55,749 nt of DNA, from positions 1 through 55,749 of the forward strand of contig NZ_SJNZ01000023.1 in NCBI RefSeq assembly GCF_004331155.1, given 5' to 3'. Source of the stretch: Acinetobacter terrestris (GTDB taxonomy: Bacteria; Pseudomonadota; Gammaproteobacteria; Pseudomonadales; Moraxellaceae). The notes below the pieces were generated by a model. It saw only the letters and a list, made by a program, of their open reading frames with translations. It was not told the DNA's origin and searched no databases. The translations under genes were made by a program, and so were the position numbers. This document shows, one piece after another, positions 46,915-55,601 of the stretch (positions are counted from its first letter, which is position 1; every line of letters begins with the position of its first letter).

Positions 46915-49161
46915 TTACTCACTCACTTGAATCGCTAAACCGGCTTGATTTGCAAGTTCAGTAAATGTCGGAAAACTGGTGGCCACAGTTTCTGTACCGA
47001 TAATTTTGATTTCGCCTGAAGTACGTAAGCCCGCCATAGAAAAACTCATCGCAATACGATGGTCATGATGCGATTCAATTTCACCACCATTGAAAATTGC
47101 AGACCAGTCACCTGATTTACCTTTACCTTCAATAATGATGCCATCGTCGGTTGGTGTGCAGTCAATGCCCATGGTTTTTAGGCCATCTGCCATGACTTGG
47201 ATACGATCCGATTCTTTCACACGAAGTTCGGCAGCACCGGTCAAAATGGTTTGACCTTCTGCACATGCAGCCGCGATAAATAATGCCGGGAATTCATCAA
47301 TCGCCAATGGCACCTGATCTTCCGGCATATGAATGCCTTTTAAAGTACGTGTACCGCGAATTCGAATGTCTGCAATTGGTTCACCACCAGCAATACGTTC
47401 ATTTTCAACAGTCAGGTCCGCACCCATCTGTTTCAAAATTTCAATCACACCGGTACGGGTCGGATTAATGCCGACCGCTTCAAGAGTTACATCTGAATTT
47501 TCAGTGATCGCTGCACCGACCATAAAGAATGCTGCCGATGAAATATCAGATGGCACCTGAATTTCAGTAGCTACAAGTTTTCCACCACCTTGCAGTGAAA
47601 TACGGTTGCCTTCAGTTTTCACCTCATAACCAAAAGCACGCAACATACGTTCGGTATGGTCACGGGTAGGTTCTGGTTCGGTTACCGAAGTTTCACCCTT
47701 TGCCCAAAGACCTGCCAACAAAATTCCTGATTTTACTTGAGCAGATGCCATAGGTAAGTCGTAGTGAATGCCTTTTAGTTGCTGATTACCTGTGATGGAT
47801 ACTGGCGGTGTACCGCGTTCACCTGTAGTTTGAATCTGTGCACCCATTTCACGTAAAGGCTTGGCAATACGTTCCATTGGACGTTTAGACAATGAGGCAT
47901 CACCAGTCATTACTGAATCAAATTTCTGTGCACACAACATACCGGAAAGCAAACGCATAGAGGTACCCGAGTTACCCATGTATAAGGCACTTAAAGGCTC
48001 TTTTAAGCCATTAATACCAACACCATGAATGGTTACTTCGCCATTTTCAGGACCTTCAATGCTGACACCCATAGCACGGAACGCTTGAAGGGTTGCCAAT
48101 GCATCTTCACCTTCCAAGAAACCAGTCACATGCGTTGTACCTTCGGCAATCGCACCAAACATGATAGAGCGATGTGACACAGATTTGTCACCTGGCACGG
48201 TAAATTTACCCTGGAATTTTTTAGCGCCAGGCAAAATGGTAAATTGTTGTGTCACTTTATTTTTCTCCATCAAGGTTTTTTTAGAAAGCATGTGATTGAA
48301 ATGCTGACGAGCCGCTTGAGCATGTTCAAGCAATCCCATCAATGCTTTGGAATCTTCATCTTCAATGAGTTTGCGAATTTGAGCCAGTTGCTGTTCAAAG
48401 CCATCAACCGCATTCAAAATTGCTTTTTTATTGGCAAAAAAAATGTCATGCCACATCTGCGGATCACTGGCCGCAATACGCGAAAAATCACGAAAACCGC
48501 CGGCAGCATAACGGAAAATATCCAAGTTATCTTCACGGTTCGCCAGTTGCTCGACCAAATTAAATGCCATTAAATGCGGAAGATGACTGGTATGGGCCAG
48601 CACTTCATCGTGCTTGTCGACATCCATACAAATCACTTCCGCTTTTGCGGCTTGCCACAGTTGAACCAGTTTATTCACGGCCCAGTCGCTACTCGTAGGA
48701 AGCGGAGTCAAAATTACTTTATGATGGGCAAATAAATCGACCTTACCTGCGTGTACCCCAGTATGTTCTGCGCCTGCAATCGGATGACCCGGCACAAAGC
48801 CTGCCGGCAAGTTTTCACCATAGACTGCTTTTGCAGCATCCACCACATTGCCTTTGGTACTGCCTACATCAGTAATAATGGTTTTTTCTGACAGATAAGG
48901 TTTGATGGTTTCCAGCACTTTTTGCGTTGCACGAACAGGCAAAGCCAAAACCACCAGATCGGCACCTTTGACTGCATCGACAGGATTGCTATAGCCTTCC
49001 TGAATCAGTCCAAGTGCTTTTGCATCATCCAGCGTTTTTTGCGAGCGCGTTGATGCAACAATTTGCTTCGCCAATTTTTCAGCAATGATGACACGAGCCA
49101 GACTTGAGCCAATCAGCCCAAGTCCAATGAATGCAACTTTTTCAAACAGTGGCTGAGACAT
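46915..49161 (-). CDS. aroA: Bifunctional prephenate dehydrogenase / 3-phosphoshikimate 1-carboxyvinyltransferase
   Basis: 748 residues, two enzymes fused. Residues 1-295 are a TyrA-type prephenate dehydrogenase with the NAD motif VAFIGLGLIGSSLARVI, PGHPIAGAEHTGVHAG near 128 and HTSHLPHLMAFNLV. After a linker, residues 310-748 are EPSP synthase with the VPGDKSVSHRS substrate motif near 322, YMGNSGTSMRLLSG, ASAQVKSGILLAG and ESDRIQVMADGL. It therefore covers the penultimate step to chorismate and the route to tyrosine. The fusion is known in Acinetobacter and Pseudomonas. It starts 3 bases after the hisC stop. Confidence 0.95.
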   Translation of the reverse strand: MSQPLFEKVAFIGLGLIGSSLARVIIAEKLAKQIVASTRSQKTLDDAKALGLIQEGYSNPVDAVKGADLVVLALPVRATQKVLETIKPYLSEKTIITDVGSTKGNVVDAAKAVYGENLPAGFVPGHPIAGAEHTGVHAGKVDLFAHHKVILTPLPTSSDWAVNKLVQLWQAAKAEVICMDVDKHDEVLAHTSHLPHLMAFNLVEQLANREDNLDIFRYAAGGFRDFSRIAASDPQMWHDIFFANKKAILNAVDGFEQQLAQIRKLIEDEDSKALMGLLEHAQAARQHFNHMLSKKTLMEKNKVTQQFTILPGAKKFQGKFTVPGDKSVSHRSIMFGAIAEGTTHVTGFLEGEDALATLQAFRAMGVSIEGPENGEVTIHGVGINGLKEPLSALYMGNSGTSMRLLSGMLCAQKFDSVMTGDASLSKRPMERIAKPLREMGAQIQTTGERGTPPVSITGNQQLKGIHYDLPMASAQVKSGILLAGLWAKGETSVTEPEPTRDHTERMLRAFGYEVKTEGNRISLQGGGKLVATEIQVPSDISSAAFFMVGAAITENSDVTLEAVGINPTRTGVIEILKQMGADLTVENERIAGGEPIADIRIRGTRTLKGIHMPEDQVPLAIDEFPALFIAAACAEGQTILTGAAELRVKESDRIQVMADGLKTMGIDCTPTDDGIIIEGKGKSGDWSAIFNGGEIESHHDHRIAMSFSMAGLRTSGEIKIIGTETVATSFPTFTELANQAGLAIQVSE

Positions 49162-49164
49162 GGC

Positions 49165-50271
49165 TTAAGCTTTTTCCTCTACAGCGCTGCTGGTCAAATT
49201 CAGAACTTTGGCCAGTGCTGTCAAGAACTTCGCATTTTCAGCTTCAGTCCCAATCGATACGCGAAGATGATTTGTAATGCCGACAGGACGTACAATCACG
49301 CCTTCTTTCAACAAGGCATTGAACGTCTGCGCAGGATCAGCCTGTACATCCACCAAAATGAAGTTGGCACGTGAAGGTACATAATCCAGACCCAGCGCCG
49401 CAAAACCTTGTTCAAGCTGCTTCATGCCCGCTTTATTCACCACACGTGATTGCTCAATAAAGTCTTCATCTTTCAATGCTGCGACAGCAGCCACCATTGC
49501 AAGATGATTCACGTTAAACGGTTGACGAATACGGTTTAAATAATCAGTCACTTCTGCCGATGCCAAAGCAAAACCGACACGCAATGCAGCCAGACCATAA
49601 CATTTAGACAAGGTACGACTGACAATGATGTTTGGATATTGTTCCAAGAATTTTAAGCTATTGAAGTTTTCCGGAAAATATTCCACATAAGCTTCATCCA
49701 GAACCACAATCACATTGGCCGGTACTTTTTGCATGAAGGCTTCAAATTCAGCTTCTTCAAACCAGGTTCCGGTTGGATTATTTGGATTGGCAATAAAGAC
49801 CAGTTTGGTATTGGCTTGAATTGCTGCTGCCATGGCATCTAGGTCATGGGCAAAACCTTTTGCCGGTACTTCTATTGCTTTTGCATTAATCGCTTGAGTC
49901 ACCAAGGCATATACCGCAAATGCATGCTGGCTATATACCACAGAATCGCTTGAAGACACGAATGCACGGGCAAACATTTCCAGCAAGTCGTTTGAACCAT
50001 TACCCAAAGTAATCCGGTCAGCAGTCACGCCAAATTGTGCCTGAATCTGGTCTTTTAAGATAAAACCGCCACCGTCCGGATATCGTCCGATTTCTGCCAG
50101 TTCAGCCGCTACAGCTTGCTTGACCTTATCAGAACAACCCAAAGGATTTTCATTTGAGGCCAATTTAACGATATCAGTAATCCCTAACTCGCGCTCAAGT
50201 TCACTAATGGGTTTACCTGGTTGATAAGGCTTTAACTTTGAGATGCCTTCATTGGCAGGTACAAACGACAT
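49165..50271 (-). CDS. hisC: Histidinol-phosphate / aromatic aminotransferase HisC
   Basis: 368 residues of the fold-type I PLP enzyme family. It shows ASNENPLGCSDKVKQAV near 40, the FIANPNNPTGTWF block near 160, VLDEAYVEYF near 190 and the PLP lysine in VSRTLSKCYGLAALRVGF near 222. The position between pheA and tyrA-aroA, without other his genes, suggests that this copy serves phenylalanine and tyrosine transamination as well as, or instead of, histidine synthesis, as proposed for HisC2-type genes. It follows the pheA stop by 79 bases. Confidence 0.9.
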   Translation of the reverse strand: MSFVPANEGISKLKPYQPGKPISELERELGITDIVKLASNENPLGCSDKVKQAVAAELAEIGRYPDGGGFILKDQIQAQFGVTADRITLGNGSNDLLEMFARAFVSSSDSVVYSQHAFAVYALVTQAINAKAIEVPAKGFAHDLDAMAAAIQANTKLVFIANPNNPTGTWFEEAEFEAFMQKVPANVIVVLDEAYVEYFPENFNSLKFLEQYPNIIVSRTLSKCYGLAALRVGFALASAEVTDYLNRIRQPFNVNHLAMVAAVAALKDEDFIEQSRVVNKAGMKQLEQGFAALGLDYVPSRANFILVDVQADPAQTFNALLKEGVIVRPVGITNHLRVSIGTEAENAKFLTALAKVLNLTSSAVEEKA

Positions 50272-50350
50272 GTTACTCTTCCAGTTATTTCAAGTGATAA
50301 ATGTGGCCAACTTCAATGTAAAAATTGACCATCGCTTTGATGGATAAGAT

Positions 50351-51460
50351 TTACAATACTGCAATCGGGTAAGAACCCAAGACTCGAACTTCTTTCACCA
50401 AAGGACGAATTTCTTCAATTGCCGCTTTGACATTTTCTTGATCGACATGGCCTTCCAGGTCAATAAAGAACACATAAGCCCATTTTTCAGGCAAAGCCGG
50501 ACGGGTTTCAATACTGGTTAGACTAATGTTGTGTTTTGCAAAAGGTGCAAGAATTTCCAGCAATGCGCCGGCACGGTCATGTGCAGAAATCAATAATGAA
50601 GTTTTGTCATTACCACTTGGCGGCACTTTTTCACGGCCAATTACCAAGAAACGTGTGGTATTTTCCGGATTATCTTCGATGTTGCCATGTAGAATTTCCA
50701 GGTCATAAATGCTTGCAGCCACTTCAGATGCAATAGCTGCTGAATGCCATTCATTGCGAATACGGCGCGCCGCTTCGGCATTTGAACTTAAGGCAACACG
50801 TTCAACACCCGGATAATGTGCATCTAACCAGCCACGGCATTGCGCTAATGTTTGCTGATGTGCATAAATCTGTTTAATGCTGTCTTTACGGGTATTGGAT
50901 GAAACAAGAAACTGGTGATGAATACGCAGTTCCACTTCACCAATCACGTTTAAATGCGAGGCTTTAAAACAGTCTAAAGTATGGTTCACCACACCTTCAG
51001 ATGAGTTTTCAACCGGCACTAAACCATAATGTGCACTGCCCGCTTCGACTTCACGGAATACTTCATCAATGGTTGGCAGTGGACGGACAATGGCATCTTG
51101 TCCGAAATGTTTGAGGACTGCTGAATGAGTAAACGTTCCAACAGGACCCAAAAATGCAATACTTTGCGGAGCTTCAAGCGCCAAGCATGCTGACATGATT
51201 TCGCGGAATAAACGCGCCATGGTCACATCAGATAAGGGCCCTTCATTACGCTGCATAACATTACGTAAAACTTGTGCTTCACGTTCAGGACGGTAAAACA
51301 ACGGATTCTCTTCAGAAGCAAATTTTGCTTTTGCCACTGCTTCTGCCAATTTCGCTCGACGATTGATAAGTTGTTGAATCTGCTGATCTACAGAGTCAAT
51401 ATCCTCACGAATTTTAGCCAGATCAAGAGAAGTCGTGGTGTTTTGATCGTCGTGGATCAT
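50351..51460 (-). CDS. pheA: Bifunctional chorismate mutase / prephenate dehydratase (P-protein)
   Basis: 369 residues from ATG 51460 (MIHDDQNTTTSLDLAKIRED), preceded by GAAGGGCG; the longer frame to 51517 reads through promoter-like sequence. An AroQ chorismate mutase domain occupies about 15-95 (IDSVDQQIQQLINRRAKLAEAVAKAK). The prephenate dehydratase domain starts at SIAFLGPVGTFTHSAVLKHFG and includes the catalytic-region NTTRFLVIG. A C-terminal ACT domain (TSLLISAHDRAGALLEIL, SIETRPALPEKWAYVFFIDLEGH) carries the phenylalanine-binding ESRP-like ETRP motif. First gene of the operon. Confidence 0.95.
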   Translation of the reverse strand: MIHDDQNTTTSLDLAKIREDIDSVDQQIQQLINRRAKLAEAVAKAKFASEENPLFYRPEREAQVLRNVMQRNEGPLSDVTMARLFREIMSACLALEAPQSIAFLGPVGTFTHSAVLKHFGQDAIVRPLPTIDEVFREVEAGSAHYGLVPVENSSEGVVNHTLDCFKASHLNVIGEVELRIHHQFLVSSNTRKDSIKQIYAHQQTLAQCRGWLDAHYPGVERVALSSNAEAARRIRNEWHSAAIASEVAASIYDLEILHGNIEDNPENTTRFLVIGREKVPPSGNDKTSLLISAHDRAGALLEILAPFAKHNISLTSIETRPALPEKWAYVFFIDLEGHVDQENVKAAIEEIRPLVKEVRVLGSYPIAVL

Positions 51461-51913
51461 TGTTATGTCGCCCTTCGAAAACATTATGCAAACAGTATAA
51501 CAATAGTTAGCTTTCAAATGTTACGCAATAAGACTTTGATTGATTCAGTCTTAAAAACATACAGTTGATTTAATCAGTAATTTTATTGCTGAGGTTTTTG
51601 CCATGAATATTTAAAATTGATGACTTTTTGCCAATTTGCTCAAAATTTCGCAGCAAGCGTAGATTTTTAAATACACAACAGTCATGCCGATTTCATGGCA
51701 TTTAATTAAATTAATTTATCGGCATTTGCAAATAAAGTCAGATTTTAAAACTCTTAATGATGATTATTTTTCTCTAGTTTTTTTCAGTTTCCATCTTACT
51801 GATTGGCAGACTTGATCATTGCGCAAAATACCTGTTTACTCGATGTTAAAAGACCAATGTCAGGACTGACATAAATAATCAAAACAAAGTTTAAATAAAT
51901 TTAAGGATAATCG
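51461..51913. other. Divergent intergenic region pheA-fadD, about 450 bases
   Basis: No gene is visible. The pheA side has a plausible minus-strand promoter (CATAAT -10 near 51486). An 8-bp inverted repeat ATGCCGAT (51685-51692) / ATCGGCAT (51719-51726) flanks an AT-rich palindromic core and is the only strong symmetry; it is a possible operator for the acyl-CoA ligase gene. Confidence 0.45.
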
Positions 51914-53635
51914 ATGAGTCATTATGCACAGCGCCCATGGGAAAAACATCTACCAAGCTCCTTACACGGCTATCAACTTCAACCCGAGCAAGTTCGAGCT
52001 AATCTGGCAGAATTACTCACCCATACCACAGCGCAATTCCCCCAATCCCCCGCATTCAGTGTGGTATTACCGGTTGGCTTAAGCAAGACTTTAACTTTTC
52101 AGGAAATTGATGATCTCTCGACTGCATTTGCCAATTATTTGCAACATCATCTTCAGCTTCAAAAAGGTGATGTGGTCGGTTTGCAAATGCCGAATTCCCT
52201 GCAATACCCGATTGCAGTATTTGCCTGCTGGAAAGTCGGGCTGATCATTAGCAACATCAATCCGCTGTATACTCCACGTGAGCTTGAATACCAATTGACA
52301 GACAGTGGTGCAAAAGCGCTGATTGTTTCGGAGCTGTTTTTAGCGACCTTTGAACGGGTCATGCAAAATAATCCTCAACTTAAATCGCTTGCCTTAGTCA
52401 CAGCCAGTTTAAGTGAATTCTTTGATGAACCGTATAGCGGCATGATTGCACAAAAGATGCAGGCAGATGCCGAAGCGCAAGGTCGCTCACTCAAGCCCAG
52501 TATTGAATATTCCACTTTCGCCGATGCTATAGCCATTGGCAAAAATCTGGAACAATACCTCCCGATTCAACATGATATTGCCCTATATCAATATACAGGT
52601 GGAACCACTGGACGCAGTAAAGGCGCGGTAATTAGCCATCAAAATGTAGCATCACTGATCAAAATCACCGGTGATTATTTACGCGCGCATCAGTCTGGAT
52701 TTAATCATCAGGACTGCATTTTAACCGCGATTCCGCTGTACCATATTTTTGCTTTTAGTGTGAATTTCCTTATGTTCTTTGAAGGGGGATCTCATAACCT
52801 GTTGATTCCATCGCCACGACCAGTCAGCAATTTAAAGCCCGCTTTTGAGAAATTTAATGTCACCTGGCTAACCGGTGTTGATACTTTATATGCAGGACTT
52901 TTGGCAGAAGACTGGTTTGTACAGCATCCACCGAAACTGACCTGTGCCATTTCCGGTGGCACAGCTTTGCGCCCGGTTACAGCCGAAAACTGGAAAGCCA
53001 AAGTCGGTACAATTATTGAAGGTTTTGGCATGACTGAAACCAGTTGTGCAGCACTGCTGCATCCACCGATCAGTGAAATTCGCCAAGGCTCTGTCGGTTT
53101 CCCACTCCCCGGCTCAGACATTAAAATTATCAATACAGAAGGCCAGGAAGTTCCTTTGGGCGAGGCGGGTGAACTTTGCGTTAAAGGTCCACAAATTGTC
53201 TTAGGCTATTTAAACCGTCCAGCCGAGACAGCAGAAACTTTTGTTGACGGCTGGTTACATACAGGTGATATCGCCAAAGTGGATCAAGATGGCTTTTGTT
53301 ATATTCTAGACCGCAAGAAAGACATGGTGATTGTTTCAGGTTTTAATGTTTATCCCAATGAAATTGAAGCTATTTTGGCAGAACATCCGGATGTCATTGA
53401 GGCTGCAGTGATAGGCATACCCGATGAAAAAACGGGAGAATCCGTCAAAGCCTTTATTACCTCCAGTAACCCAAACCTTTCAAGCGATCACATTTTAAAA
53501 CACTGCGAAGAAAACCTGACTGCCTATAAAGTCCCAAAATTCATTGAGATATTGAACGAGTTACCAAAGTCAACCGTCGGAAAAATCCTGCGTGCCGAGC
53601 TTCGACAAATGCAACAACAGCAAAATATTGCCTAG
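51914..53635 (+). CDS. fadD: Long-chain fatty acid-CoA ligase
   Basis: 573 residues of the adenylate-forming superfamily. The ATP-binding loop is LYQYTGGTTGRSKGAVISH near 225, the A5 motif is EGFGMTETS near 375, the A7/A8 region is GWLHTGDIAKVDQDGFCYILDRKKDMVIVSGFNVYPNEIE near 450, and the final catalytic lysine is in LPKSTVGKILRAELR. It activates fatty acids to CoA thioesters for beta-oxidation. An acyl-CoA dehydrogenase gene 700 bases downstream on the other strand fits the same pathway. Monocistronic. A genome may hold several such ligases, so the symbol is by similarity. Confidence 0.88.
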   Translation: MSHYAQRPWEKHLPSSLHGYQLQPEQVRANLAELLTHTTAQFPQSPAFSVVLPVGLSKTLTFQEIDDLSTAFANYLQHHLQLQKGDVVGLQMPNSLQYPIAVFACWKVGLIISNINPLYTPRELEYQLTDSGAKALIVSELFLATFERVMQNNPQLKSLALVTASLSEFFDEPYSGMIAQKMQADAEAQGRSLKPSIEYSTFADAIAIGKNLEQYLPIQHDIALYQYTGGTTGRSKGAVISHQNVASLIKITGDYLRAHQSGFNHQDCILTAIPLYHIFAFSVNFLMFFEGGSHNLLIPSPRPVSNLKPAFEKFNVTWLTGVDTLYAGLLAEDWFVQHPPKLTCAISGGTALRPVTAENWKAKVGTIIEGFGMTETSCAALLHPPISEIRQGSVGFPLPGSDIKIINTEGQEVPLGEAGELCVKGPQIVLGYLNRPAETAETFVDGWLHTGDIAKVDQDGFCYILDRKKDMVIVSGFNVYPNEIEAILAEHPDVIEAAVIGIPDEKTGESVKAFITSSNPNLSSDHILKHCEENLTAYKVPKFIEILNELPKSTVGKILRAELRQMQQQQNIA

Positions 53636-53661
53636 ACTCAACTCATTACAGCACTTACATT

Positions 53662-53691
53662 AAGCCCTGAAGCCCTATTTTCGGGGCTTTT
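53662..53691 (+). terminator. Intrinsic terminator of fadD
   Basis: AAGCCCTGA / TCGGGGCTT with one T-G pair and an 11-base loop, followed by TTTTC, 27 bases past the stop. Confidence 0.8.
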
Positions 53692-53779
53692 TCATTTGCA
53701 ATAGCTATTTACCAAAACACATCACAAAAGTGTAATGTTTCCTCTATAGTCTTTTAACAAAGCAATTCAGAGAATAATA

Positions 53780-54298
53780 ATGTCAAAAAGAATCGCCGTT
53801 TTAGTGACTCATGATTTTGAAGATACCGAATACTCAGAACCGGTACAAGCCTTTCGTGCCGCACGCCATAGTGTTTTGAATATTGAAAATAGAGCAGGCA
53901 ATATTGTCTACGGTCATAAGCGCAAATCTGCGGTGACCATTGACCAAAGCATAGATGATGTTTCGGTACATGATTTCGATGCCTTGCTCATTCCCGGTGG
54001 CCATTCCCCTAACCACCTGTGTGCCGATGACCGTTTTATCCATTTTATACGTAACTTTGCCCATGCGAAAAAACCCATAATGAGTATTTGTCACAATCCA
54101 CAACTGCTGATTACCGCAAAAGTGGTTCAAGGCAGGTTAATGACAACCATTAAAAGCTTCGCCACCGATCTGATCAATGCTGGCGCCGTGTATTACGATG
54201 TAGGCGTGGTGAATGACAATAATCTATATATCTCTTCACGTTCGCCTGACGATTTACCTGCCTTTATTGAAGAAAGTCTGATGGTATTAAGTCAATAA
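53780..54298 (+). CDS. DJ-1/PfpI family protein (YhbO/PfpI-like)
   Basis: 172 residues, typical size. The nucleophilic cysteine lies in IMSICHNPQLLITA near 112, where most relatives read ICHGPQ, so Gly is replaced by Asn. The early acidic EDTEYSEPVQAF corresponds to the catalytic glutamate region, and LLIPGGHSPNHL near 72 is conserved. Members act as glyoxalase-like or deglycase-like enzymes against methylglyoxal or as stress chaperones; the precise role is disputed. Cytosolic. Convergent with the acyl-CoA dehydrogenase gene. Confidence 0.82.
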   Translation: MSKRIAVLVTHDFEDTEYSEPVQAFRAARHSVLNIENRAGNIVYGHKRKSAVTIDQSIDDVSVHDFDALLIPGGHSPNHLCADDRFIHFIRNFAHAKKPIMSICHNPQLLITAKVVQGRLMTTIKSFATDLINAGAVYYDVGVVNDNNLYISSRSPDDLPAFIEESLMVLSQ

Positions 54299-54323
54299 AA
54301 AAGAGCCAGATGGCTCTCTTTTA
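54297..54323. terminator. Bidirectional terminator PfpI-like / acyl-CoA dehydrogenase
   Basis: AGAGCCA / TGGCTCT hairpin with A-tract before and CTTTTA after, directly at the PfpI-like stop and 10 bases before the dehydrogenase stop. Confidence 0.75.
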
Positions 54324-54332
54324 TTGTATGGA

Positions 54333-55475
54333 TTAGCGCCCCAATATACTGCGCGCAACAATCTCTTTCATAATTTCATTGGTCCCGCCGTAAATACGCT
54401 GAATACGGGCATCAACGAAGAACCGTGAAATTGGATATTCACTCATATAACCATAACCCCCAAAAAGTTGTAACAGGTTATCGGCAATTTTCATTTGCAT
54501 ATCTGTACTGAAACTTTTTAATGCTGCCGCTGTTTCTACATCGAGTTTACCCTGCATGTAGAGTTCGACATTCTGGTTATAAAATGCTGCTGTTGCCAAT
54601 TCATCAATTTTTGCCTGTGCAAGTACAAAACGGGTATTTTGAAATTGACTGATCGGCTGACCAAAGGCTTGACGCTCTTTCACATAAGCAACCGTGACAT
54701 CAATTGAACCACGAATCGCGCCAATGGCTGTTGAGGCAATTGCGGTACGTTCACGTGGTAATTCTTGCATTAAGTAAGCAAAACCTTGTCCTGCCTGACC
54801 CAGTAATTGATCCTTTGGAACTTTAATGTTATCAAAGAATAATTCGGAAGTATCTTGTGAATGCAAACCAATTTTATTGAGGTTTGTGCCCTTTTTAAAT
54901 CCGTCTAAATGGGTATCCAAAAGCATCAAAGACACGCCTTTTGCACGTGCTTGAGGATCAGTTTTTACGGCCAATACCACCAAGTCCGCATGTTGACCAT
55001 TTGAAATAAAGGTTTTTGAGCCATTTAAAATGTAGTGATCACCCTGCAAAACGGCATTGGTACGCATGGCTTGCAAGTCTGAACCTGCTCCGGGTTCAGT
55101 CATACCAATGGCACCGACCACCTCACCCGATACCATTTTCGGTAGCCAGTATTGTTTTTGCTCTTCAGTCCCAATGTGTAAAATATACGGCGCTGCAATT
55201 TCAGAATGGCATGAAATACCGGTGGATAATGCACTAAATCCGGCACGTGCAGACTCTTCAACCAGCATCAGTGAATAATGGGTCGGAACGCCATAACCCC
55301 CATATTCTTCAGGTACATCGACACACAAGAAACCATTTTCGCCCATCAAATTCCAGATAGAACGAGGCATAATGCCTTGCTGCTCCCATTGTTCATAATG
55401 CGGTGCAACATGCTCATTCATAAAGCGTTTGTAGTTATCGCGAAATAGTTCTAAATCAGCGTCATAAGCCAACAT
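54333..55475 (-). CDS. Acyl-CoA dehydrogenase
   Basis: 380 residues, the standard length for the soluble flavin acyl-CoA dehydrogenases. It shows VPEEYGGYGVPTHYSLMLVEE near 53, IGMTEPGAGSDLQAMRTNA near 122 (the FAD/substrate loop), PRERTAIASTAIGAIRG near 232, and the C-terminal RFFVDARIQRIYGGTNEIMKEIVAR, where the GGTNEI glutamate is the usual catalytic base. It oxidises acyl-CoA to enoyl-CoA, with electrons passing to ETF. Chain length is not evident. The IS fragment lies 126 bases upstream and its transposase reads toward this gene. Confidence 0.92.
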   Translation of the reverse strand: MLAYDADLELFRDNYKRFMNEHVAPHYEQWEQQGIMPRSIWNLMGENGFLCVDVPEEYGGYGVPTHYSLMLVEESARAGFSALSTGISCHSEIAAPYILHIGTEEQKQYWLPKMVSGEVVGAIGMTEPGAGSDLQAMRTNAVLQGDHYILNGSKTFISNGQHADLVVLAVKTDPQARAKGVSLMLLDTHLDGFKKGTNLNKIGLHSQDTSELFFDNIKVPKDQLLGQAGQGFAYLMQELPRERTAIASTAIGAIRGSIDVTVAYVKERQAFGQPISQFQNTRFVLAQAKIDELATAAFYNQNVELYMQGKLDVETAAALKSFSTDMQMKIADNLLQLFGGYGYMSEYPISRFFVDARIQRIYGGTNEIMKEIVARSILGR

Positions 55476-55583
55476 ATAGCGTCCTTGTATTGGGTTGTTG
55501 TATTTATTTCTTCCCCATCCTATTCATTTTATAAACATCTGTCATGTTCTCTAGCGGTGTTATTTCATGACTTTTGGGTCAAT

Positions 55584-55601
55584 AAAAAAGGAAGCCGAAG
55601 C
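55584..55601. terminator. Half of a terminator hairpin cut by the IS
   Basis: Plus strand: A-tract, GGAAGC, CGAA loop, GC, then the IS end at 55602. The CGAA-loop style matches the intact terminators at 7797 and 20743. The rest of the second arm (TTCC and T-tract) is absent. Confidence 0.6.

Noticed and set aside
48244..48573. Plus-strand frame opposite the tyrA-aroA linker region
   Set aside because: Shadow of the fused gene; no ribosome site and cysteine/phenylalanine-rich composition.
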